Shown: positions 1-9,022 of the stretch, piece by piece
Layout: every line of letters starts with the position of its first letter
How positions within the stretch are numbered: position 1 is the stretch's first letter
Assembly (NCBI GenBank): GCA_900088475.1
Contig: FLMG01002842.1
Coordinates: forward strand, 3,896-18,895
Direction: 5' to 3'
Origin: Hyphochytrium catenoides
Lineage: Eukaryota > Sar > Hyphochytriomycetes > Hyphochytriales > Hyphochytriaceae
DNA length: 15,000 bases
Translations under genes and position numbers: made by a program
The notes under the pieces: model-generated
What the model was told of the DNA's origin: nothing
What the model saw: the letters and a program-made list of their open reading frames with translations, nothing else
The model's database searches: none

Positions 1-102
1 CACCGCTGCCTCCGCTCTCTTGTTCCTTATAAACACGGCTGCATCTCTTACGCTGTATGACGCATAGATGGCCACTGCCTTTGAAGGACGGAGCTGTTCA
101 AC
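1..102 (-). other. Start of a second CBS module (truncated by the window edge)
   Basis: Residues 1702-1735 read [18 protein letters not shown] and continue to the window edge. They match the first 34 residues of CBS1 (1300-1333) at 19 positions without gaps, sharing LRPSKAV, SV.DAA and KRA.AA. A charged spacer of about 100 residues (1601-1701) precedes it. The tail therefore contains at least five CBS domains and probably a duplicated four-CBS module. The gene continues past base 1. Confidence 0.8.
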
Positions 103-3100
103 GGTCTTTTCACTTTTCGCAATGGGAGCGGGCAAGGGAGAGGCTTTCTCTCGTTCTCTGTCCCCTCTTCCCTCTCTCTGAAGTTGGGCAAGGCGAGACT
201 TGGATGATGACGCTATTGATGCAGTATCGGCGGCCCCTTTCATCCTGGATACGGAGCCCTTACTGAGCAAAGCAGAAGATGCCGTTCTGATAGACCGGCT
301 GTCAGAGTTATCGTCCCCACCTCCTCCCTTCTCCGCTTCGTCCTGAAGTTGGAGGATGGTGTTCCAAAAACTCTTCCACTCTGAGCTTTTCCCCTTGGCA
401 AATGAGCCATAACAGATTGCAAGTACGTCCACCACGCCTAAAATCTTCTCCTCCTCTCCCCTTCTCTCGCCGCGTGTATCCCTGTCTTGCCTGGTCACCT
501 CCACCACAGGCAGGTTTAGAATCCTATGCTCAGCCATGATCTCCAATGCCGTTATGACCGTTACCTCCGGTCCGATATGCTCCGGTTCGGCGGTCATTAC
601 GGAGGAGATGGGAGTGGTCTCTACGGGCAATGAAGCAGCGACCACTCTATGGAGGATATCCCGAGGCGTGCAGATACCAGAGAGCCTGCCACTGGCATCA
701 ACCACAAGGCCAGCCTTCCTGGTCTCTCCCATCACTCTGGCAGCCTCTAATATAGTAGCTTCTTCATCGATGACAGGAAAGAGAGCGGAGTCCTTCTCCA
801 CCAGAGTTCTGACGGTAGGAGAGAAGAGCTGCTTGATCATTGGGCCAAACAGAGCCGCTAGGGCTCCTCCTGTAGCAGCGTTCTTTCCGCCACCACCGTC
901 GAGGTGCGTATTTGCCGCCTGGTTGACACTCTTCATTTTAGAGGTCGCCGCATGCAAGCAGCGGGCAATGTTCAAGATTCCGTCCACCACACCTTGCCCG
1001 TTGACCACTGGCAAGTGGCGGAAGTGGCCGTCCAACATCACCGATAATGCGTCCAAAGCGCTGTCTTCGGTCGAAACGAACTTGGGATCTCGGGTCATTA
1101 TGTCCTCCACTACCGTAAGGGTGGAGGACAGGCCTTTGGACACTACCTTTCGGGTTACGTCTGTGTCTGTGAGGATGCCAACAAGCTCTCCTGACTCACT
1201 GACAATCAAAGCAGCATCTGCTCTCTTTGAGAGCATCAGCTGTGCCGCATCGAAAACAGAGTGTTGAGGAGAGATAACTACCGCCTTGGAAGGACGAAGG
1301 TCTCGAACTTTCTTCTCATTCTTGTTCCCTTCCCCGCCTCTCCCATGTTCCCTTTGAACACCAGGCGTGGTGAAGGCGGTCAGGGAGGTCACAGAAGACG
1401 AACGAGCTGGTCTTGTCCCTTCAACCCCAGGCTGAGAAAAGCGAGTCAGAACTGGAGTTGTTGCTTCGCCAGAGGTCCGAATAGTATTCCTTGGTTCTGC
1501 AGCCTTTACTGGTGTCACACTTACCCGAGCGGCAGCAGATGCAGATGATACAACCGTTGATGTTGCCTTGGGACTTGCTTGCGGAGAAGAGCCTGGCAGA
1601 GGAGACACAGACGACTCTTTGAGAGCAATTTTGGGAACAGTCGAGGCCCTGGGTAGAGTGGGAACTGCAGCAGGCCGTGGTATGGTAGAAGCACGAGAAG
1701 ATGTAAGAGATTGAGCCGACACGATGGGTGTCGATGCAGAAGGACGACTGGTGGTCGCCGGAGGGTTAGTTGCCATGGTTGGTGATACGGTGGGCACAGG
1801 AACGCGGGCAAGAGGAAGATGAGAAGGAGAAGGTGAGCCTGCGGGAAGCTTGACTTGAGGCAGGGGGAGGTTTGGCGGGGGCGAGACTTTGTTAGATCTC
1901 TCACATCTCTCTATCTGTCCTTTCAAGTCCTGGATCATTGTTTGCAGTGACGCACACTGCTGGAAATCCTTCTTCTGCAGAGCAGTATTCAGGGCGACCT
2001 CCGCTTGGGAGAGTTCTAGTCTTAGGTCTTCTAGAGTTCTTCTGTCCTCTGACTCTCCGTTTTTTCCTTTCCCTTCCTTCAGCTTCTCGTGCTCCGTCTC
2101 TTCGCTGTCCAAGAGCGCCTGGCGACCAGCTGTTAAGGTGTCCAGTTCACTCTGTAGCTCGGCGCAGAGCCTGAAGTCTTTCTTCTGGAGGGCCTCCCCT
2201 AGCCTTTTCTCTGTGCTCTTAATGTCTTGATCGAAGTCCGCCAATGTCCTCTTCTGCCTCCTCACAGCACGAATAACTTGTAGCTTGTCTTCGATGGCCT
2301 TTCTTAACGCCTGCTTGTTTTCTGCAGTGGCTGCCTCCAGAGCTCGTTCGAACGCTGAAATTTTGACGTCCAACTGCGTGGGAGACAAGGAGTCAAAGGT
2401 CTCAGGAGCCCGATAGCGGGCAACCCTTAGCTCGTCCAGCCCTTGCTGTATATCTTGGCAGAGAAAGAATTTTGAAGTGCGAATTGCAGCCTCGAGCGCC
2501 CTTTCCTGCTCGTTGATCTCTTCTTCAAGCTCCTCCGCTGTCCTTTTCTTCTTCTTTGCCTCTAACAGATTGTCAAGCTCCTTTTGGAGGGAGGTGCAGC
2601 GTAGGAACTGCTTCTCTCTCACTGCGTTCTGGAGCTCCTCCTCCTTTCCCTTGATCATCTGGTCCAGCGCCTCCCTTGTCACATCTTCAAATTCGTCCTT
2701 GGCTAACCTTCTCCTTGTCAACCATCCCCGTGCTATTCGCTGTATAATTACTGCCTGCTTTCCAAGGCGGCGCCGTCTGGATAACTCTTGCCTAGCTACG
2801 TGTCGTCGATAGACGCTTTGTATCTGAACGGCACGTTTTCTGATCTTGAGAAAGCGGCCTCTAAGGAGACAAACGTATAAAAAAGACGCGAGGAGCTCTC
2901 TTGTCGCTTGTAGCTTCCGTGCCCGCAGCCTCGCTCTCCACCAGCACTGAATAGTATGACCTGCGAACTTCTTGCGAATTTGTACGAAAGACTCTAGTTT
3001 GGCGCTCATTTCATACCTAGTGAGTGGAGACGAGTTGTAGAAAGCAGCGGCACAAAGGTAGTTACGGCTGCGGTTAGTAGGACTACGAAGGGGGGGAGTA

Positions 3101-6100
3101 GGCTGCATCTGAGAAGAGGAGATTGATGATGCAGTCAAGCTAGGATGTGAGAAGAAGCTAAGCCTAGCCGTACCGCAGGAACACCTTGGAACTGCCTAGC
3201 TGCCACTGATCCTTGCCTGCCTTCAAAACCTTTGAGATATGCTCAACTAGCTCCTCAATATCCTCCGCCTCAGGGTAAAGAACAGAAAAATGATGAAAGA
3301 AGTCGTCGTGCTCTTCCCGCAAGGCAAATCCCTGACGGCGGATCTTCACAGTCTCAAACATTCCTAGTTGTCACAGAGTGAAAGGACGTTGAAAAACTCG
3401 TCGCTGAAGCACGAGAGATACTTGGTTGCGAGGAAGCCAAAGATAAGCTAGGAAAGAAAGAGAGGAAGGACTACGGATAGCATATCTGACACAATGAAGA
3501 CGGAAGATGCTGAGAGAGGGGAGTGGTCAATGGTCAGAGTTCTAGCATGTGGTAGTATGTTCATTGGTCGCCAGGGTAGAGGGCGGACGTGGACAAGAAG
3601 GTTGACAAACTACGTTACCTGCATACTTCAGTTGCCTTAGAACCTCTTCATCCACAAACTTGTTTGGCAGCTTTTCTTGATTGGGCTTGATACACCTGAG
3701 AAAAAAGGGTACAAGGAGAAGTTGGCGAGATTCTGAGAAGGAGCTCGCGCAGGAGCCACAAGAAAAGGCAACGGAGGCAAGATCAGAATGCTCACGAGTG
3801 TAGAGGTTGACGCGAGGACTGCCAACAGGAGGTGAGAACAACAGAGACGACATAGCAACATTTGAATGATATATTGACTTCGTACCGGATGTAGTGCGGA
3901 CGAGTATTGGAAATGGTGGTCATTAGCTCCGACAGCTGGGTGCGGAACTGGTAGCCCACACTTTGTTCGCGTAGGTTGCGACTTGTCTTCCGCGCTGTTT
4001 CTCCTGTCTGAGACTGAGAGCCTATGAGGAGCGAAGGAAAGTTAAGCGATCGTATATGCCTTCTGTATCAGTGAATGGGCATCGCGGGATGGAAAGCAAA
4101 TATGGGACGTGTGGAAGGAAGACGAAGCCTTGCTCTCTCTACGGTCCAGAGTCCCCACTCTGTGTCCTTCACAGGTAGTGCGGTTTAAACAGGTCTACCT
4201 GGGGGAGGACGGCGAACAGGAGTCTTGTCCTTGCTAGGCTCCTCCTCTGGCTTCCTACTCTTCTCAAAGACTGCTGCCAGCCACGTGCTGCTGCTACTCT
4301 GTATCAGCTTCTTCAGGTCCTCGTTCATCGTATCATTGTTCTTATCGTTCCAGCCAGTAACGTCGTAGTAGACTTCACCTGCGCCCAGAGATTCGTTAAT
4401 ACAGCGCCTGCAATAGATACTTCACACTCTGCCACATGATTGTGTCTCTCTCTCTCCCTTTACAATGCTAGGCGCACAACTCTCTGTCTATCGTCCTTCC
4501 TCTTTCCTTTTAGGTTCCGTCCTAAGCTGGACTGTCCTTAATGACACGTCTTGCCCATTATAAACGTCTACCCCTCCCCTGCTTCACTCTGATCCTTGGC
4601 TTATCATCATGTTCCCGGCCCCACCTGCATAATGAACGATGCCAAACTCCCTATCGCCACGTATTTTGGGTTGCCTATAATACGAATGCTTCATGGTTCT
4701 GCCATCCGCTCCGAAGGACGAGTTCAGCTGCGACAACAGCTTTTTGTTGGCCTCCTCTCCACTGAGTCTCCAGATATCGTCTAGTGCCATGAGAATGCCT
4801 GGAACATTATTTGGCTTCCCTTCAATGAGCTCTACACAGTCTGCATTGTCTTGGAAGGAAATAAAGGTCCAGTCGATGCCCTCACGCTTGTACTCATCTT
4901 GCTCCACCTAATAGACAAAAAATGAAAGGTAAGAGGGAAGCTTGACCCTGAAGTAGTGGTAACATGCAAGATAACAGAGTGACAGCAGACTGCATGTGGA
5001 GGGCTTGAAGAAAAATGCTCTGAGCAAGAAGAGGCCACGAAAGAGCGAGCTAGACGTGTTCTGCACCTCAAAGATATGCCTATTGAAGTGCCTCTGGAGC
5101 TTCTCGTTCGCATAATTTATGCAGAGCTGCTCGAAAGTGTTCCACTCAAACTTCTCAAAGCCATAGATATCCAGCACACCGATAAACGGAGTAGAGGAAG
5201 AGGCTTTTCTCCTCCCAGTTTTGCAGTATATGCTTATTGTGGAGTTCAACTCAGAGACTAACCATTGGAAGAGCGAAGAATATAAAGCCTTGGCTGCAAA
5301 AGAGCGAGAGTTGTTGGGAGCGCAATAAGGTAAGTACATCGCTGAGAAGCCAAAGAATGCTACATTCTCCTGTCTTTGCTCTGGAGACAATGTCGGAACA
5401 GAACATGGACATTTTTCAAGAGATTCCAAAATTTGTACTGCCTCACCAAGAGCATCACGCTTGTCTAAGGCTTGGTCTATCCTCTGCTCTTGAATGATCA
5501 CTTTTCCTCCCACGAGCAGCTGTCTTTTGCACAATGCCGTCGTTAGATCAGACAGCTGAACGCCTAACAAATTAGCCACGAGCGAGAGTGAAGAGAGAGA
5601 CTCTTCGTTTTCCGGAACACACTCGTCACGATCCAGAGTAAACTTGACGTCTCCCAAATGGAGAATTGCAGCCTATAGATAGCGGATGCGAGGAGACAAG
5701 GGCGAGAAAGCGTATTGAGGACTAGAGTGATAATATTATAAAGATAGTAGGACTTGCGCCAAACAGATCGGGCAATGACCGACAAGAGGTTATTGGAGGG
5801 CTCACCAAGGTCCGAAACAGCTCTCTCCTACTCTCTCCAGAGATGCCAATCCTTCTCATGCACTCCTCCGTCGTTGCCAGTTCTTCCTTGTCATTCCTAA
5901 GATGTTTATAGGGCTTGAGTCGGGATAGCAGCAAGAAAGTTTGGCAAGAAAGGCCAGAATTGCAGGGAGGAAAGACAGAGCTGTGAAGAAATAGAAGAGG
6001 TGACAGCAACCCCGCCATTATGTTGCTGTGAAAGAAGCAACCTTGCGCACGCACCTTCCTTCCAGCGTATAACATTCGCTTTGGTTCAAATAGAAAAACT

Positions 6101-7165
6101 CATGGGGTGGCTTAAGGTGTAGCTCTGATCTTAGAGTCTGATCCTCTGTCGAGAGCAGCTACACGGAATGTTAAGAACCTTAGACTCCCTTACTATCCTT
6201 TAGAGCACCACAGGAGAGCACAAAAGAGCAAAAATGGCAATATACATCTTCCGAATGCAATAGTGACCCAAGAGAGCCAAAGACAAGCTCACCACGGCTT
6301 GCCAAGCCCAAGAGGAATAGTAAGGCTGCTGGGTCGCTCACCTGGTAGAATATATGAAAGTTTCTCTCGTCTGTTGTGGGCGCGACAATTCTCGTCTTCT
6401 CCAGCAGAAAGTTCGATATCTCTGCGCCGATAATCCTGCCGACATTGTCAAACTGAATCTCTATAAACTTTCCAAAGCGCGAAGAGTTATCATTGCGTAG
6501 AGTCTTCGCATTGCCGAAGGACTCTAGAAGAGGGTTTGCGTCAAGGACTTTCTGCTCCAGAGTGCTTAGTGTGTCGAAGAAATCCTGCATGTTGTTGCCC
6601 TTAAAAATTCCTCTCTGAGACCCTGGACTGCCTAAGCCCATGCCATGCTTGGGGATAGCAGAATGCGTTATCCTCGCCAGATATTGCATGATGATCTTCG
6701 TTGCCTCCGTCTTCCCTGCCCCACTTTCTCCACTGATAATGATTGTCTGGCTTGACGGGCCATCAGACGAAGCTTCCACCAGATCAGTGTAGGCCTTGTC
6801 AGCGACAATGAAAAGATGTGGAGGCATTGCGCCTTGAGCTTTGCCTTGATACTGCAGCATCTTCGACTGTGAAGGTAATGGACAGGCAGCAAATATGAGC
6901 AAGGAGGAGAGTGAGCCACGCTTCATCTCACCAGTAGTATGGCAGCACTTACCTCTGTGTACAGTTCAGATATGGGAGCCGTCGTCTTATACGGGTTGAT
7001 GGAGATGAGAATCGGGCCAACAAACGTGTAAACGTCATCCCTGCTGTAGCGCGCTGATAGCGTGTTCAGGATGGCACCCTCAGAGAGATCATCTAGCTGC
7101 AAAACATTAGGGACGCCGGACTGCAGCTGCTGCTTCTTCTTTCGCTTGCGCCTGTCTTCCACCAT
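1..7165 (-). CDS. Myosin motor fused to IQ, UVR-like and CBS-domain tail (3' end outside window)
   Basis: Actin-based motor heavy chain with a very unusual tail. Twelve exons join in phase with GT-AG introns: 7165-6953, 6866-6342, 6078-6055, 5913-5806, 5672-5447, 5293-5067, 4907-4625, 4378-4199, 4021-3886, 3695-3619, 3363-3174 and 3016 to below 1, giving 1735 codons without a stop. The start is the ATG at 7165; the motor core begins about 18 residues later, so there is no N-terminal SH3-like extension. Seen: P-loop GESGAGKT (117-124), switch [11 protein letters not shown] (about 198-207), switch II DIYGFE (407-412), [27 protein letters not shown] and RPHYIRCIKPNQ. After the motor (to about 735) come three IQ motifs, UVR-like repeats, a low-complexity linker and CBS domains. 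The myosin assignment is certain. I cannot place the class, and cargo or regulation by the tail is inference. The tiny exon 3 is the least certain part. Confidence 0.93.
408..1308 (-). other. Four CBS domains (CBS-PB1-like arrangement)
   Basis: Residues 1300-1600. CBS1 (about 1300-1357) begins LRPSKAV and carries [16 protein letters not shown]2 (about 1364-1424) has [18 protein letters not shown] and an ILNIARCLH ending. After a Gly-rich spacer (about 1436-1448), CBS3 (about 1464-1525) carries [17 protein letters not shown]4 (about 1530-1603) carries VMTAEPEHI and [10 protein letters not shown]. The order and the motifs [16 protein letters not shown] and D..RCLH are those known from plant, fungal and algal CBS-PB1 proteins. 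CBS pairs form Bateman modules that bind adenosine nucleotides, so adenylate sensing by the tail is a reasonable inference. No PB1 domain is visible before the next CBS module starts. Confidence 0.88.
1309..1887 (-). other. Pro/Ser/Thr/Ala-rich disordered linker of the myosin tail
   Basis: Residues about 1107-1299 are dominated by Ser, Pro, Thr, Ala and Val (for example [20 protein letters not shown]), with scattered basic residues and many SP/TP pairs. No domain is visible. It separates the UVR-like repeats from the CBS module and is probably flexible. The SP/TP pairs could be phosphorylation sites, but nothing here proves that. The frame stays open in phase with both neighbours, so it is coding and not an intron. 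Confidence 0.8.
1924..2640 (-). repeat. Five UVR-like helical repeats in the myosin tail
   Basis: Residues 856-1094 hold five related units of about 25 residues: 856-880, 901-926, 953-978, 999-1024 and 1069-1094. The shared pattern is L..A....dF..C..LQ..LD.L. Units 4 and 5 share ALQKKDF and both continue with CA.LQ; units 2 and 3 both begin ERALEAA. The pattern resembles the UVR motif (a helical hairpin known from UvrB and UvrC and found in many other proteins), although UVR usually has Ala-Arg where these have Cys..LQ. Between units the sequence is charged and helical. A plain coiled coil is the main alternative, but the regular small/aromatic/Cys positions fit hairpin repeats better. Function is probably protein-protein contact (inference). 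Confidence 0.65.
2704..2961 (-). other. Three IQ motifs (light-chain or calmodulin-binding neck)
   Basis: Straight after the converter ([15 protein letters not shown]) there are three basic IQ-type segments: [15 protein letters not shown] (about residues 752-766), [16 protein letters not shown] (about 793-808) and [16 protein letters not shown] (about 819-834). Each has I/V-Q followed by spaced Arg residues, the pattern that binds calmodulin or myosin light chains. About 25 residues separate the first two and 10 the last two, so the neck may hold two or three light chains. The light chains themselves are not in this window. Confidence 0.85.
3000..7165 (-). other. Myosin motor domain, exons 1-11 plus the start of exon 12
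   Basis: Residues about 15-735 form the ATPase and actin-binding head. Every exon junction restores a conserved myosin block. Exon 5 ends in phase 1 after RDAL and exon 6 completes [17 protein letters not shown]. Exon 6 to 7 gives HIFEVEQDEY, exon 7 to 8 gives [13 protein letters not shown], exon 9 to 10 gives HYIRCIKPNQ, and exon 10 to 11 gives [20 protein letters not shown]. These matches across junctions are the main proof of the gene model. Loop 2 (about 585-615) is Pro/Lys/Ser-rich. The stretch after FHIFYQ is shorter than in most myosins, because only the 8-residue exon 3 lies between it and PYKHL. The head therefore looks complete for ATP hydrolysis but trimmed in one surface region. 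Confidence 0.92.
6708..6731 (-). other. Myosin P-loop (Walker A) GESGAGKT
   Basis: The eight codons at residues 117-124 encode GESGAGKT, the invariant myosin nucleotide-binding loop. It is followed by [14 protein letters not shown], as in other myosin heads. This fixes the strand and frame of exon 2. Confidence 0.97.
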
Positions 7166-8201
7166 TTTACCCTTCTGCTCACAGAGGCTGACGCCACGTG
7201 CGGTCCTTGAAGCAGCCCCCTCTCACAGGCTTGAAGCTCGTTAGCCCTCCAACGAAAGCATAGGGTAGCGGACGTTGCTGAGCATCAGAATGCCCATAAG
7301 AACCACACACGCACACGTTAGACTCAGCTTCTCTGTCACTCAATCCCGAGCGCGGACTCGGCCTAATATTGTCTCCAGACTGCTCCAGAGACGTCAATGC
7401 AGATCCCCAAGAGTCTGCAGATCTCTACTTTTCAGCAAAAGGGGTTAATAAGGCCGAGAGGCCCGCTGGTTTGCTAGGCAGCAGACCGGTCACGGAGCGG
7501 CAAAAAGTATTGACAGGAAAGGCGAGGACCGGGATCTGGCTCGAAGGATGATGGGAGGGAAGGTAATGGAGGGTGTTCAGAGCTACCCCTGTAGTAGGCA
7601 GGACAATGAAAAGATTCATACGCCCAAAACTTCTTGGCAGGTTGGATCAAGCTGTCTACCGTCGGAAATAGCTTTGTGAAAGATACAGAGATCCCAGACG
7701 AAGCTTTCTTGGTTGAAACATTAGGCGTTTGGTTCTTATTGAAGCTTTGGGAGCTGCAGGATCTGGCGCTGTCGGGCAGAGAAAGGACACATGACCTGGC
7801 GTTATTAATCTTGGCGCGGAGACCGCGAAGCTTGCTGGAGCAGAAGGAGATGCGTGGACCGGTGGCCGGGGATGGGCTGAGGGAGCTGCTGAGGGGATAT
7901 AGATTGATTGGAATGCATCCGTAGATCACGAGCGGCGCGCGGGGCCACGAAGGTGCCGATAACGCCGCAGTTCTATGGAAGGAGCTCTCTCTAAATAACA
8001 GGGTCAAAGGCAGGTTGACCTGGCTTCCAGCTGACAGTACAGTGCGCTATGAACGCACGTGGTCCAGTAGCTTGTAGTCTCTATGTCACAGCATCGTGCC
8101 CTGTACTGGGGCTAAGGTTCGTGAGTACATCTGGGTGGGCCGATCTCAATCTGACGTAGAGTTTAGGCTGAAGATAATGGGAAACGTATCCCGTGGACTT
8201 C

Positions 8202-8207
8202 TTTATT
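8202..8207 (-). terminator. Possible polyadenylation signal AATAAA
   Basis: The minus strand reads AATAAA here, about 375 bases after the TAG stop of the TIR gene. It is the only exact hexamer I noticed in this 3' flank. The hexamer is short enough to occur by chance, and protists often do not use it. Confidence 0.25.
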
Positions 8208-8355
8208 AGATACCTAACATGGGCTGCTTTGGGAGCTCCGTAGCTTAAGTCTGATAAAATGGGTATTTGAGGCTTCCCTGGCAGCTATCAAAGTTCTATT
8301 CAGTGTTGAGAGGACTGCACGAATGTCCAAGAGAAGGAGGGTTCATATTACGTTA

Positions 8356-8415
8356 GGAAGAAGAGGAAGAGAAAGAGAGAGAGAGAGAGAAAGAAAGAAA
8401 GAGAGAGAGAGAGTG
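8356..8415. repeat. GA-rich microsatellite
   Basis: A run of about 60 bases made of GA and GAAA units on the plus strand (CT/CTTT on the minus strand). It lies in the 3' flank, possibly the 3' UTR, of the TIR gene. It is a simple-sequence repeat that is probably variable in length. Confidence 0.85.
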
Positions 8416-8581
8416 AAGGACTTCGTTAAAAATGGGCTTCGGGAGACAGAACGGTGTAAGGAGCTTCATATCGTGATGCTCCCCTTGCTGTTCCTCCTCG
8501 CGAACGCATGGCTCTGCTTACGATTCGTCTCTATGGATCATCTTTCACCTCTCTCGTACACGCAACTAGCATCAAAGGCGA

Positions 8582-9022
8582 CTAGGTTGCTAACACTTCA
8601 GCTTCTTCAGGTCTTGTTACTGAAGCCAATTCCTTGCCCAGGTAGCCTTCAGCCATGGCCTCCATCTGGTTATCGTCAAGCTGGGCTCTACCTGTCTTGC
8701 CTTCATGCTCTGCCGGCCCCTCCTTCTCTGGCCCTGGAACTGCCCTTATTGTGAGCTTGTCATTCTCTATTTCTCTCTCTTCCGGACCTTCCAGAATGCT
8801 TCTTCGAATGAGATTGAGTGACAGGGAAGAACCTTGCGTCATGGACGACCGGGAAGAACTCTTTCGTCGGCCAGCGTTGGCGGAATAGAGAGAGGAGAAC
8901 GAGAGAGCTCTGCTTTTGGTCTCTCCCAAGCTCAGGAAAGGAGAGGATGAAGAGATTGAAGACCGCGAAGAAGAGGGACAAGCCTCTTCTTCTTGCGCTT
9001 GCTGTTGGACATAATCCATAAG
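8582..9022 (-). other. Ser-rich and acidic C-terminal tail of the TIR protein
   Basis: Residues about 816-961. First comes a Ser-rich basic stretch ([24 protein letters not shown]), then an acidic stretch ([12 protein letters not shown]). The tail ends at the TAG at 8582-8584. No domain is visible; it is probably disordered, and the RRKSSS-type sites look like kinase targets. Confidence 0.75.

Larger units (their letters stand above)
7166..8581. other. Intergenic region without a supported gene
   Basis: About 1.4 kb between the TIR gene stop and the myosin start. Open frames on both strands (for example minus 7474-8007 and plus 7634-7924) begin with TTG, lack a usable early ATG and show no recognisable motif. 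It holds the probable 5' flank of the myosin gene (near 7165) and the 3' flank of the TIR gene. Two CACGTG palindromes occur, at 7195-7200 (30 bases upstream of the myosin ATG) and 8056-8061; they may be chance. No tRNA or other RNA gene was seen. Confidence 0.6.

Noticed and set aside
536-1267. Long open frame of 243 codons on the plus strand
   Set aside because: It is the antisense shadow of the CBS-coding exon; the minus strand gives clear CBS motifs and the plus product has no recognisable pattern.
1924-2640. Plain coiled-coil tail as in conventional myosins
   Set aside because: The region is helical and charged, but a spaced unit pattern with repeated F, C and LQ..L positions recurs five times, which a simple heptad coil would not give. 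Coiled-coil stretches between units remain possible.
5294-5446. Coding continuation [16 protein letters not shown] in the myosin
   Set aside because: The frame stays open, but splicing at GTGAGG (5446) to CTTTTGCAG (5294) restores [13 protein letters not shown] exactly, so the stretch is intron.
7634-7924. Open frame of 96 codons on the plus strand
   Set aside because: It starts with TTG, its only Met codons are near the end, and it shows no family features.
7474-8007. Open frame of 177 codons on the minus strand in the intergenic region
   Set aside because: It begins with TTG, contains no ATG, has no motif and cannot be joined to the myosin start with any evidence.
8041-8200. Possible tRNA-like sequence with GGTTCG and a short inverted repeat GGGA/TCCC
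   Set aside because: No matching A box, no acceptor stem and no cloverleaf could be drawn; the inverted repeat is only four base pairs.
8323-8754. ATG-started plus-strand frame of 143 codons
   Set aside because: Its first part is the GA microsatellite and its end is antisense to the TIR gene C-tail, so the basic Arg/Glu-rich peptide is a repeat artefact.
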